Below are positions 32,950-43,755 of a stretch of 64,000 nucleotides of DNA, one piece after another. Below the pieces are notes generated by a model. The model worked only from the letters and a program-made list of their open reading frames with translations, ran no database searches and had not been told where the DNA came from. Each line of letters opens with the position of its first letter. The first letter of the stretch is position 1. The translations under genes and the position numbers were made by a program. The DNA comes from Undaria pinnatifida (lineage: Eukaryota > Sar > Phaeophyceae > Laminariales > Alariaceae): NCBI GenBank assembly GCA_012845835.1, contig JABAKD010000006.1:11576945-11640944 (forward strand). The letters are read 5' to 3'.

Positions 32950-33180
32950 CCACACGTCGAACAAGTAACGATCTAGATCGTCTAGATCCTACGCTTGACG
33001 TTATAAGCTGTCGTGCAAGAGTCATATTGTACAGAACCCACTCAACGAACACGTGCGCAAGAGCCATGTCATACAGATCCCGCCAAGAAAACGTTTTGCA
33101 GATCGTGCACATCGTATGCATATTACAGGACTATAATACATGGGCCCGGAATATCTAGATCATTAAACCGGGATCTGATC
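32950..33180. repeat. GATC repeat units
   Basis: It carries 'cgatctagatcgtctagatc', 'catacagatcccgcc' and 'gcagatcgtgcacatcg', as at 5520-6160. Confidence 0.5.
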
Positions 33181-33244
33181 TGTCAGGTGTGTGGAACGTT
33201 CAGCAGCAACTAGTCATACGCGGCCACAAAGAGGCCGAGGGGCT

Positions 33245-33450
33245 TTTCACCGGTTGGATCACTTTTCGCGGAACGGGTCGGGTCATCATAACCGGACACG
33301 ACCCGTAAGGTATGAAAACCTCCCCCAATTCGACCCGACTCGCGATAAAACGAACACCTCCTGACTACATCCGAATCGACCCGCGAGCTTTCGAAAACCT
33401 CGTTACCCCATCCACCGGCGGGGTCATGACCGGTGAAGAGCGTTGCAAAC
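33245..33450. repeat. Family P (ACCCGACCCG), copy 4
   Basis: It contains 'gaacgggtcgggtcatcat', 'cgacccgactcgcgata', 'cgaacacctcctgac' and 'gggtcatgaccggtgaa', closest to the copy at 1-175. Confidence 0.55.
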
Positions 33451-34828
33451 AAGGCGCCAGTGTCATCATCAAGAACACCACGACGATACCGACTCACGGA
33501 AAAAAAAACGCACCGGAGCTCGGGCTCAGGCGTATCGGAGCTTCTAAAGTGCCTCCTCTCTTCTAGACTAATCCTTCTGATCGTACCTGATACAGGACAC
33601 ACACGGCAACAGCAGAAAACCAGAGATGCGTGCTACTGCAGATTAGGATGCGAACCTATTGGCGATACCGCATTTTTTTTTTTTTTTTCATCCTCCGGCG
33701 GATGGGGAAAAAAAAAGCTTTAGCTCACCACACTCCCACGTATTTCATACGCGTCGTGTGTCGATTTAACTCAGTTGCAAAATTATAAATTGTTAGAATC
33801 GTCGCTCGTAGCGATGTAGGGGATAGAAGCTTCTAAACCTTCAAGAACCGCAGTTTTTCTGAGAACCGCGTATGGATTTGGAAACCGCTTGCGAACCGGC
33901 AGTGTGAACACGCATCCCTGCAAAGAAAGGGCATCGGTGCACAGCCCATTTGCCTTCGTTAGAGGGACAAAAATACCATAGTAGAATGTGATTGCCAACA
34001 TTGGTAATACGAAATAGCTCGAACTGCTGGGGTGGAGGATGGCAATTTCAGAACGTGCCAGGCCGGCGATACAGGAGGTTGAAATGACCCGAGCGCATCA
34101 CAATATCGCTCGTAAAGCTGTTCCGCGTTAACAATAACCTACCCCTAAATACATTGGCTGCTATCCCTGGGTCTCTAAATAAAGGCTTACACTAGACACA
34201 CCCTTACCCTGCATACTGGCGGTCACCTCGTGGGTCCAATGAAAGTTCAAACGCGTAGGTGTCGCGACGGCATGTCTCTTGGGTTTCTACAAAGTACAGC
34301 TGTCGTCGTACGCTCGACACACAGAGCAAAAGTTGCACCTACTTGTCGTGGGGTGTGATCTGATCAAGCCCGCGCGGGTGACGATTGACAATGAAATGCC
34401 CCAAGCGCTATTACAACACCATCCTGCACTAAAAAAAGAGGGCAGCACCACTATCTGATTGGTAGAGGCTGGCTTTCCAATCGGCCGTTTTAGAGAGGCA
34501 AAATGCCACCGGAGCGCGCGGCGGATTCTCGCGACCGCCCTTGCCGACCTCGTGCCCCCGAGGGGCAAGATTAGGGTTAGTGTTGTGGTTGAGGTCGAGT
34601 TGGGTCTGGGCGAACGCGCAAGACACAAGCTGCCCTAAATGTGTTGCATGATCCTATAGGAAAATAATACTTCAGACGCGGTTATTGTGGAAGCTAGTGT
34701 ATAACTTAACCTTTCTCATGTAATCAATCCAGGCCGAGTCAGCATCCCTGTTTCTTGTACTGTAGTGATTCTGTCTTACATGCCGGCAATAGCTGTTGTC
34801 CTACCTCATCTAGCAAAATATGTGACGA
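33451..34828. other. No gene recognised
   Basis: Frames of 65-113 codons are seen on the minus strand (34287-34628), without family likeness. A Pro/Leu-type 'tagggttagtgttgtggttgagg' stretch near 34570 resembles other G/T-rich repeats here. Confidence 0.4.
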
Positions 34829-36228
34829 TTACGTTCTTGTTCCTCTGCCGAAAGATGCACACTTTCGGGAAAGCACCTGGCACTCGACTAGGCGAGAGGG
34901 TCTCACATCACCACCACTACCACCACCACCACCACCACCACCACCACCACCACCACCACCACCACCACCACCACCACCACCACCGCTTGTCGCGCCGATG
35001 TTCTCAGTCGGCGACGTCCACGATCGAGCGCGGAAAGCTGGGCCCAGCGCCAGTATGCGGCGACTTACCGCTTCCTCCGTGGGGCTTCTTTTGGCAGCGC
35101 TGGGGACAAGTAGTCCCCCGAACGGAGAGAAAATTTCCTTGGGGTGTCCGGCTTGAGCAGCAAGCAACGTTTTTTCATCCGCCCCTGCCTCGAGAAGAAT
35201 GTTGATGATGGTGAGAGTTCCGAACGAAACGCCGTGCATTAGCATCGGGGCTTGCTTGGAGTAGCTGTTCGCCCACTCTTTTTCATCGACTGTCCCCCGA
35301 ACGAAAGAAGTAACCGGAGGACCTTGGGATGTCCTCGTCGGACAGCGGCGCACACAGCGCGCGGGATGACGCGAACGCCTCCAATAACTCCCAGCCCAGC
35401 TTGAAGGAGCAAGCGCACGATCTTGAAGTGGCCGTTGTGCGCCGCCTGGACGATGGGGTAGATCTCACCGGGCATAAACCCAACATTAGATCGTCCTCCT
35501 CAGTTACCTCCTTGTTCTTCGCCCCGGCAGCCAGCAAGCGACGGGCTGCCTTGTCCCGACCCTCCATCGTCGCCACACAGAGAGGCGTTACTGTATTGCC
35601 TTCGGCGTAATGGTTCACTGAGTTCGGGGAGTGTTCCAAGAGCAGGTCGATGATGCCCACATGCCCGCCATCCACAGCTGCGTGCAGGGGAATGCAACCA
35701 ATGTCGTCCAGTACGGTGGCGTCCGCGCCGGCCTTCAGTATGTCCCCTTTCATGGCCACAGCCTTTGTTGCGTCCGGCTGGCGGCATGCCATGCTCAGCA
35801 GACCGAGCCCGCGAGCATCCATTGATTGCGTCGGGGTCAGCCCCAGTCTCGAGGAGTACGCGTAGCACACCGACCTCTCCATTTTGGGCAGCAAAGTGTG
35901 AGGGCTGGGGGTAAATAGTTTCGTCCTCCGCAAACTTCGGGTCTAGGCTAGCGTGCGCACACGTGGCGCCGAGGTTGGCACCTCTTTCGATTAAGAGCTT
36001 CGCCATCCTGACATGCCCCATTGTAGCTGCCATCATGAGAGGCCGGTACCGTAGCTGATGACATCCGTCGACGCTTGCTACGCCGGCATCGAGAAGGTCC
36101 TTGGCAGTTCTTAGGTCACCCGCGCCCGCTGCGCGTACGAGTTGTGAACTCGCGCTGAGGGCTTCGTCGCCACGCGACCGCGAGATTGTACTCGGCATAT
36201 CATTGCCGGTGATGGGGAGAGAAGGCAA
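34829..36228 (-). pseudogene. Ankyrin-repeat protein gene, three frameshifts
   Basis: From ATG at 36228 the minus strand encodes successive ankyrin repeats, with motifs such as RPLMMAATMGHVRMAKLLIE, PSHFAAQNGEVGVLRVLLET, IPLHAAVDGGHVGIIDLLLE, TPLCVATMEGRDKAARRLLA and VQAAHNGHFKIVRLLLQAG. The frame changes near 35835, 35470 and 35300, and repeats continue in the new frame each time. The last frame runs into a poly-Gly tract of about 25 residues encoded by a CCA/GGT microsatellite (34910-34984) and stops at 34829. Two shifts sit at short homopolymers, so sequencing or assembly error could mimic decay. Ankyrin repeats mediate protein binding; no enzymatic domain is visible. Confidence 0.8.
34910..34984 (+). 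repeat. CAC/CCA trinucleotide microsatellite
   Basis: About 24 units, nearly perfect. On the minus strand it codes poly-Gly at the end of the ankyrin gene; on the plus strand it gives poly-Pro or poly-His frames that I reject as genes. Confidence 0.9.
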
Positions 36229-37173
36229 CGCGGGCCGCGTATCGTCGCGGCTGCCCTAAACAAGAACAAACATGTGTTTCCACTTTGTAGGAAGGTCCTG
36301 GTATTCGAACCCGCGGCCGGGACCCCCGGGACCCCAGGGGAGGAGGCCTCACAACAGGTGCTTGAAGCCACCACTGAAAGGCCCGCTCACTGCTTTCAGC
36401 TCGCTGCTCGTGCTTGGCTTGCTTCAGTTGGCATCCTTGGGCTAAACGTACCAAGCATGAACTCGCTGTGGGTATAGATATAATTGTGTCATACCTCGAG
36501 TAAATATGGTGTTTGTACCACAAAGACCACACCAGTTTGTTTGCGTTGTTTCGCCTCACACACATGCAAGGCGGTTGCAAGATTAGGCTATTAATAGTCC
36601 ATGATTATTATTGTGGATATCAACAGAAGATACGGGGCCTCTATTTTTGAATTTTGTTGTAAAAAGTCTCCATAAAAGCGTTGGCAATACAAATTGTGCA
36701 CGAATAACGATAAACTATTATGTGCTACTAGCTGCGAGAACCTGCTACGGGGTAGTACCGGTGGTGATTCAGAGAGGAACGCTGAACAGAACGGGGCATT
36801 TGTTCAGTTTGCGCTGTGAGAGTTCGAGATCCGTGAAAATTAGCACCGAAGATACCGACTGACGGGAGGCACTCATTTGCCCGCCCTGACAGACCGACGT
36901 CAAGAAACATTGGAATTTAAACGAGAACTTTGAGGGTTTGACGGGTGACGGATTTAAAATAGAAATAGGCCGTCACCAACTGTCTGTACGAATTTTCAAA
37001 TTTTCATTTTCGATTTTTCCGAGACATCTCCTACTGGTGACGGCTAAACATGGCCTGTTTTGTGCCCTATCATATTTGTGGCGTTTTGTGACAGGAGGTC
37101 TCTTTTGAGAAAACTTTAGTTCCGAGTGCATCATCAGCCAGCAATATCACCGCATTCTCCAAGCTAGGCTGCC
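36229..37173. other. No gene recognised
   Basis: This is the upstream flank of the ankyrin gene. On the minus strand 36296-36325 reads 'gcgggttcgaatacc', a B-box-like word, possibly the end of a tRNA-derived repeat. A second feature is a GC-rich patch at 36310-36350. Confidence 0.3.
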
Positions 37174-37292
37174 ATGGTGCGTAGGGGTGTGACCTTAGCT
37201 GCTTGGGCTTGGATTGGCACGCTTGTGTTGCTGTGCGTGAATGGCCAGGAGAACGAGACGTGCACGACAGAGAGCTGTGGAGTTGAATCATG
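37174..37292 (+). CDS. Probable first exon with signal peptide
   Basis: The ATG lies in an excellent start context (GCCATGG). The frame opens MVRRGVTLAAWAWIGTLVLL, a basic n-region and hydrophobic core typical of a signal peptide, then CVNGQENETCTTESCGVES with three Cys, and meets a strong donor GTGAGC after two bases (TG) of a codon. The next exon must start by completing TGN. The first Cys-rich exon at 50675 would give TGC (Cys), and the terminal exon at 47518 would give TGT (Cys), so both are compatible. It may thus be the start of the membrane protein at 50675, 13 kb away, or of another secreted protein. Confidence 0.5.
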
Positions 37293-38750
37293 GTGAGCTG
37301 ATTATCAGCCAGAGGCTGTGCTCGGCGGGTTGAGAGATTTGTCGGTTAATTCGCTTGATTTCGCGTGATTTCGCTTGATTTTAGGTGATTTCTTTTGTAT
37401 TGGGGTATCGTGCCAGAGCCGGCGGTGGTCACCGTCTGCTTTGTCCACTTGCTTGAGGCGTTACCCCCTCGGTGGTGTGTCGTTTGCATTGTGTTAGACG
37501 CTTGACGTTGTCCCTACTGCGTAGCTCATGTAAGCGATAGCAATGTTCCTGACACTATTCTATGATACCTTTCACCTATTCGATGAGATTACACACACGC
37601 ACGCTCGGTTTATTCTTATTGTTCGATTTCTTCGTACACTAGAACCAAGTATATGTTTTGGTGGTTTTCTTATATTCGTGCAGGGGGAGCAGGTGGAGCA
37701 AATCTCGTGAGCGTTGCAACGTGCCTGGATTTTGTATTGTGCTCGTGCTGCTGCTGCTGCGGCACGACAACTCTGCTTGCTATCCCATATTATTACAGCA
37801 GGTCCGCCAATAGGAAACACGTATGAGTAATCTGAGTAAAAGGCTTGAACCGAAGCTTCAGCGTGACACCAGCCTTGAGGATAGGCAAACAGGATTTAGT
37901 GTAGCGCTTGCCAAACTTTTTACGTTTACGTATTAGACTAGACTAGACTATAGCCGAAGCTCCCCCAAAACTAAGCCAGCTACTCGTACGTTCGTATTGC
38001 ATCATCTCTTATCCGTGCGCCTTTACTAGGCAGGCTGTAGCCCATGTAGTCCCACCGGTTTACTTGCTCCGCTGACTGCTGACGTTACTAGGCACGCCGT
38101 GCCCACACGGTGTCTATGGTGATGCGAACCTGGGCAACCCAAAGAGCTTCTCTTACCCATGTGAATGTTTTTTTTGGACTCTGTACCTGGTATAATAAAC
38201 GGCTGTCGGCTGTCGGCCATGTTTCCGAACAAGTGAAATGGTTTTTGTGTACTCTGTACCTGGTACGACTGTCTGGCTGGCTGTTGTTGACAATCAATTG
38301 TGCTATCGCAAGTCTCGACAGGAGCAGCAGCAGCCGCTGTGATGAACACCGAACACATCAAATCGGCGACAACTCAACGAGTACCTTCTACCAGGTACAA
38401 GTATATTAGTAATGCAACTGACCACCACCAACTGCAGTGCAGAGCTATCGTTCAGCTCTATAGGACACTCAACAAGACAGAAACGTGGGCTAATATTGAC
38501 AGAAGAAAATGAAATCCGGGTGAGGCGAATTATACCGGTAGTTAATTATTAGTGGAGTTATAGAGTGGTCCTCTCTCAAACAAGAAACCCAGCCTTGCCG
38601 TACGCCGACGCGCTTGCCAAGACAGCTTCCGAGAGCATAGAGGCGATAGTGCGCACACGGAGGATATTTTCCAAAAATATTTTAAGGACGTCAGCCGTGA
38701 GTTCGACGGATTTCGGGTCAATACTCATCTTTGCAAGCTTCGTTGTTGGT
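37293..38750. other. No gene recognised
   Basis: The stretch carries three TACCTGGTA/TACCAGGTA words within 210 bases (38184, 38257, 38389), one between similar 'actctgtacctggta' phrases at 38178 and 38251. Frames of 99-111 codons cross it on both strands without family likeness. Confidence 0.4.
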
Positions 38751-38890
38751 ACTTGTAATATACTATAAAAACGAAAATACACTCCAGCTGTGAGATCGAG
38801 GATTTTGTCGAAACTTATCTTTGCAAGCTGTGTGTGATACTCCGATCGCGCGTATTACGGGTTGTGTGTCCTCATTAAGGATATATAGGT
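38670..38890 (+). repeat. Family D, two partial copies in tandem
   Basis: 38690-38760 has 'cagccgtgagttcgacgg' and 'catctttgcaagctt'; 38780-38885 has 'ctccagctgtgagatcga', 'tttgcaagctgtgtgtgata' and 'cgatcgcgcgtattacgg'. The same core is at 4000 and 53445. Confidence 0.55.
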
Positions 38891-38893
38891 AGC

Positions 38894-39140
38894 TTGTTGG
38901 GGGTAAGGGCTACTCAGGGGGGCCCAGAGAAGGACTGGACGGCTCATCTGAAGGAGGATATGTCAGTCTTTGGAATGAAATTCGAAGGGTGGCGAAAGGC
39001 TGCTCAGAAGGCCGGCAGATGGTTTCGACGAGTAGAGGAGGGAGCCGAGTTGTTCATGCGGAATTGGCATGAAACGGAGAGGCGCAAATCTGCAGAGCGA
39101 CGCGCGAAGGCTGCGGCAGTGCCATCCACCGTCGGCATCT
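38894..39140 (+). pseudogene. LINE reverse-transcriptase C-terminal remnant
   Basis: The frame reads GGPEKDWTAHLKEDMSVFGM followed by a Trp/Arg-rich segment (WRKAAQKAGRWFRRVEEGAE). This has the layout of the C-terminal tail of non-LTR retrotransposon ORF2 proteins, where a 'GRP.K.W.D...ED...' motif follows the RT domain. No RT core is present upstream, and the frame runs into a G-rich tract. The assignment is by pattern memory only. Confidence 0.4.
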
Positions 39141-39148
39141 CTAAGCGG

Positions 39149-39300
39149 CCGGGGGGAGAAGGAGGGGGAGGGGGGGAGGGGGGAGGGGGGGAGGGGGGGG
39201 GTGGGAGGGGGGGAGGGGGGAGGGGGGGAGGGGAGAGGGGGGGAGGGGGGGAGGGGTGGAGGGAGGGGGGGGGGAGGGGGGGGGGGGGGGGAGGGGGGAC
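39149..39300 (+). repeat. GGGGGA-type G-rich tract
   Basis: About 150 bases are nearly all G with single A, T or C interruptions. It could form G-quadruplexes. It creates poly-Gly and poly-Pro frames that are not genes. Confidence 0.85.
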
Positions 39301-39509
39301 GTCATGCCCAAGAGACGGGAGTCTGGGTCTGGCCATCATCGTCTTGAAATGTGTGGGCCTTCCAATGGCCGTCACAAGATAGCGTAAGACCGCCCTGACT
39401 TCTTGTCTTTGTCTTTTCTTGCTTTTCTTGTCTTTTCTTTCTTTCCTTTCCTTTTTCGTTTTTTCGCTCTCTTGTCTTTTCTTTCCTTTTCTTTATCTTC
39501 TTTTCTTTT

Positions 39510-39836
39510 CTTTGTTTCTCTGTTCCAATTGACTTGCGTCTGTCTTGCGTATGCGTAGTGATAGGTACTACGTGCAATATATACGCGATAGTCTTTCCTG
39601 GGTGGCAGGCGGTATATAGTCGTTTTTTCCAGGCGCGAGTTGTGAGACGTATGCACCAGTATGGACCTGGCACATCGTAGGCTGACTCCCGATTTTCATT
39701 TTTATACGAAGTATGCTTCTGGTGGAGGCATGAATTGCGTCAGCTGTAATATATGCGTGTACCACCTTTGGTTTGTTTGTGTTTTTCTCTGGGGTATTCC
39801 TCAGCTCCAGAGTGACTGGAGCCTGCCCTGGTATTG
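39510..39836 (+). mobile_element. SINE-C copy, 3' truncated
   Basis: It matches 30235-30575 from 'ccaattgacttgcgtctgt' to 'cagagtgactggagcctg', then loses similarity before the AAC tail. It is preceded by about 110 bases of T/C-rich DNA. Confidence 0.65.
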
Positions 39837-40104
39837 GTATTCGTTGGCTTCGTGTTCGATTTCAGGTTTGTGGGGCAAATACTCATCTGAGGACGACTGC
39901 CCTAAGTATTCGTCTGATGGACGAATACCCTCTCAAAAGCATGGGGCAAGTGTTTGCCCATGGACGAATACCCTCTGAACATGGGGCAAGTATCCTTGCT
40001 GGGTTAGTGGTTACCAGGTAGTGGATTAGCGAATGATTGAATTGTGTATGGCGGCCGAACCTTAACGCACGGAGTTGTATCATATGTCGTTCTTCAACAA
40101 CACG

Positions 40105-40445
40105 CGACCAGCATGTTTTTTTGTTCTTCATCCCATTTACTATCCACGCATTACTCTCGCGCTCCCTCCCACCCGGGGTCACATAGCGGACCCTCCTTTC
40201 CCCCTCCCCACTACGGTACGTGCCTTCATTTTTATCGCGAGAAGAATTCAGCATTTTCTTCCCTCGTCGACTCGCGTCGAAATGTACCTCCCCAAGCTGC
40301 TATTAATAGGCGCTCTCACCAGTTGATCCTTTTTTTTAATTTTTGCAAATAAAGTTGAATCTCACCACGGTGGGAATCGAACTCAAGGACCACCGTCAGT
40401 AGTATTCGAGGGTAGTCACTAGACGACCGGGGCGACCGGTTTGGA
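40105..40445 (-). mobile_element. SINE-A, full length
   Basis: On the minus strand the head 'ggtcgtctagtgactaccc' and B box 'gagttcgattcccacc' precede the body with 'cgacgcgagtcgacgaggga' and 'gataaaaatgaaggcac'. It is the closest partner of 30696-31035. TACCAGGTA words lie on both sides (40012 and 40452). Confidence 0.7.
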
Positions 40446-41009
40446 ATATACTACCAGGTACTCGTCGTGTGTTACGTACGGGTTCAAAGTTGCTTACGGC
40501 TATCGTCCCAATCTGGCCGGAAATATAGGGGCCGTTGGGGTTATGGGTAAGAAAGACTCTTTATTAATGTGGTAAGAAAGAGTCTCTTTCCTTACGTCAT
40601 AGCCCATAGCTTGGGGTATCTATTTATTGTGGTATCTAAGCGACATACGAAGTATAATATGTGACGGCGCCAAAAAAGAGGGGCTCATTCCAGCCCCGCG
40701 TGCCCGATTTGTCATGCGTACTGCATGTCCGACCCGACGACCGGATCTCCCAGTTTGTTTGTTATTTACCAGTTTGGGACGCACGCTGAATTCAGCGAAG
40801 CAATTCTGTTGGGTTGGGTTGAGTTGAATTGGGTCAATTTGGGTAGGGTGGGGTTGGGTGGGGACCGCGTCCTGCTCCCCACCTCGCGCACCCAGTTGTT
40901 GACGACAGTTGCAAATACCACCACCGCGAGTTCCTAGCAAAAGCGAAAGCGGCATCTTTTGAGTACCACACGTCCTGACAATCCCGTCCAGAATGGTATT
41001 ACGATGTCG

Positions 41010-42245
41010 AATTTGACCGCATTTTCTTCAGTGGAAGTACCGATTCCTGCTAAGCCCTGTTGTTGTGTTATACAGTACTTGTGCATCGCACAGCATGGAA
41101 AGGTTGCCTTTGGCCGTTGCTTCCCCCCCCCCATGAAGCAGTAAAAGCAGTTATGTCGAATTTGACCGCATTTTCTGTAGTGGAAGTACCGATTCCTGCC
41201 GGCTCCATGGTTACGTTTTGGCAAGTGTACAGTGCACCGACGCAGAACTTAACCAGCTGCCGCCTTAGCCGAGATTTCGTGATTTCCATCAAACATCAAT
41301 GACGAACTTTTACTACTTGTATTAGAAGTTTCACATCATTTCGTCAACGGTGCAGTCGTCGTAATTTGCTGTCTGGGTATGTTACAGACGAAGTTGCAGC
41401 ATTATCGCATCATGACGGTAATAGGATAGTCTAACAGACGACATGTGTGCTCTTTTCACATTCAAAAGTCATTTCCACCCATCGGCATCCAGCACCTCCA
41501 GTGTCCGTGCAGATGCCTCATGCTATAGAAAGACAAGCGCTGTGGTCACAAACCGCGAGACTAATACAACATGGGGACTTGCGACATCCAGCACCTCCGG
41601 TTTCCGTGCAAGATGCCTCATGCTTTCGGAAGACAAGCTCTGTGGTCATAAACCGCGAGACCAATACAACATGGGGACTTGCGACATCCAGCACCTCCGG
41701 TGTCCGTGCAGATGCCTCATGCTTTCGGAAGACAAGCTCCGTGGTCACAAACTACGAGACAAATACAAGATGGGGAATTGTCCATGCAATGTCGAACGTA
41801 CTGAATACAAAAGTGGAACAAACACAAGACAGCACCAGACAACTTGCCCAGACAACTCGCAGGGGGGTAAAAGGAATAAAAATAAGAACGCCATGGGTTT
41901 ATTTGTACACATCAGGGTCGGTCCCTGGTCCTTACCTTTGCATCCGGAGTGGTACATAGGAGATCGGTTTGGCCTTGTTTTCCTTGGGTCGAAGTGCCGA
42001 ATTCCTGCCGGCTCCATGACTACATGTTGGCAGGGGTGCAGATGCACCGATGCAGGTTCAAAATGCAAACCAGCTGCAGCCTTAGCCGTGGTTGTGTGAT
42101 TTCCATCAAACATCACTCGATAACTTTCACTTCATTTCTTTACGAGTGCAGCCGTTCTCATTATAATTTGCTGCCTGGGTATGATACAGCCAGAGTGACA
42201 GCATTATTACCAGCTGGTTATTACATACTCACGGCAATAGGATAG
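41010..42245 (+). repeat. Local duplication of a ~260 bp segment
   Basis: 41150-41430 and 41985-42245 share 'gtggaagtaccgattcctgc', 'cggctccatg', 'gatttccatcaaacatcaa' and 'aatttgctg ... tgggtatg'. A third, short copy is at 41010-41062. The segment between holds the 100 bp tandem repeat. Confidence 0.65.
41484..41785 (+). repeat. Tandem repeat, period 99-100 bp, three copies
   Basis: 'catccagcacctcc' starts at about 41487, 41586 and 41686; each unit contains 'tgcctcatgct', 'gaaagacaagc' or 'ggaagacaagc', 'gtggtcacaaac' and 'acatgggga'. Two plus-strand frames (218 and 170 codons, 41443-42099 and 41447-41959) remain open across it. The period change from 99 to 100 shifts the frame between copies, which argues against a protein repeat. 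Confidence 0.75.
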
Positions 42246-42639
42246 TCGAAGAGGCTAGTTGTGCTTCACGATGTTTATATGTAACCAGTACAAGGTATAG
42301 GTACTTGGTGTTTTTCAGCTATATCTCGGGTGTACCTGCGTGTTCATTTCTGTATCGACAGCCGGCATTCAACCGGCGGGTGTTGCAGGCTCGTAGAGTA
42401 AAATGATGATTTAAAACTAGAATATAAAGTTGTGAATAACAACCCCTAGCAAGCTATTTCGGACCTCCCTCCCACCCAGCTGACTTCAGCAAAAAAGGGT
42501 CTAACTCTAAGTGCAAGTACTGTGTCCCCACAACGTCGCTGTATCAGTGAGGATGTAAAATGTGCAAGGGGTTCAGCCAGAAGTTAAAGTTTTAGAGATT
42601 ATCAGGTACACCGTACAATGCGTAATACTGGTTCATTTC

Positions 42640-42976
42640 TTTGTTCCTTTTTTCCAATTGACTTGCGTCTGTCTTGCGTATGCGTAGTGATAGGTACTAC
42701 GTGCAATATATACGCGATAGTCTTTCTGGGTGGCAAGCGGTACTGTCGGTTTTTCCAGGCGCGAGTAGTGAGACGTATGCACCAGTATGGACCTGGCACA
42801 TCGTAGGCTAACTCCCGATTTCACTTTTATATGTTTTCGGTCGAGGCATGAATGTCGTCAGCTGTGATATATGCGTGTACCACCCTTGGTTTGTGTTTTT
42901 TCCCTGGGTATTCCTCAGCCAGAGTGACTGAAGTCTGTCTTGTGACCACGGACTTGATTGTGCGAGTTAATGTGAG

Positions 42977-43007
<31 letters not shown>

Positions 43008-43008
43008 C
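42640..43008 (+). mobile_element. SINE-C copy with (AAC)n tail
   Basis: It runs from 'ttttccaattgacttgcgt' to 'gcgagttaatgtgagaacaa' and continues as about twelve AAC units (42977-43008). A simple tail at the same place where other copies show one or two units is typical of non-LTR retroposition. Confidence 0.7.
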
Positions 43009-43630
43009 CCTGAAAGCCGTGATGACCTTAGACCCCCCCGCTCGATGTATGTTTCCATCATACAACTACCATGATAGCGGACTCGACTTTAGAAGACAGG
43101 ACAGCCCCGCGAAAAGTTACCTGCCTGATCAGTCGAGGCCGGCCTGTCGGCTGGCCGTGTTTTCTTTGGATAAAATGTAAAGTTTCTCGAGAAATATGAT
43201 ATAATAATACGTGATACCCGGAAGATCTTAGACCCCCCGCTTATTCTATTTTATCACATTGTATCATATGATACCAGCACATAGCTAAGAGTATTAAATA
43301 CCATGCATGATGACGGACTCATCTTAAATCCGGGACGGCCCTGCGAAAAATAATCCTGCACGCTGCCTGTCTGACTGGTGTAGGCTAGCCTTCCGCAGCA
43401 CAGTTCTCCAGTTGGTATACACAGTAGTTGTACTTGAGAATTTTTTGGGAATATTTCTCCATATTTCAAAATTATTTTCCAGCTGTTATTTTCCTACCTT
43501 AGTTTCGCCGGCCATCCTATTCCCAGCTGAGCGCAGCATGCCAGTACGCCTTTACGTCGTAGTGTAAACTGCTCATGGGAACTTTCCGAGGCGGTTCAAT
43601 ATTTCTAGGAAACGTTTTCTCTCTATTAAT
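43009..43630. other. No gene recognised
   Basis: Two related blocks share 'accccccgctcgatgtat'-like and 'ttagaccccccgctt' words, each with 'gatgacggactcatctt'-like and 'gcctgtctgactgg'-like parts (about 43029-43150 and 43228-43400), so a local duplication is likely. No gene. Confidence 0.35.
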
Positions 43631-43639
43631 ATTGATAGT

Positions 43640-43755
43640 GTGAAGAGGAAAATCGTGGTCCGCAGTGCGGAAATCGTAGTCCGCATTTTGGCTATCGTAG
43701 TCCGCCGTTTGGAGATCGTGGTCCATAGTTCGGAGATCGTGGCCCACAAATCGGT
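43640..43755 (+). repeat. Minisatellite of ~24 bp, five copies
   Basis: The unit 'gaaatcgtggtccgcagtt' varies as 'gatcgtggtccatagttcg' and others. No function known. Confidence 0.75.

Noticed and set aside
38894-39382. A 162-codon gene including a poly-Gly tail
   Set aside because: Only the first ~80 codons look like a LINE tail; the rest is the G-rich tract.
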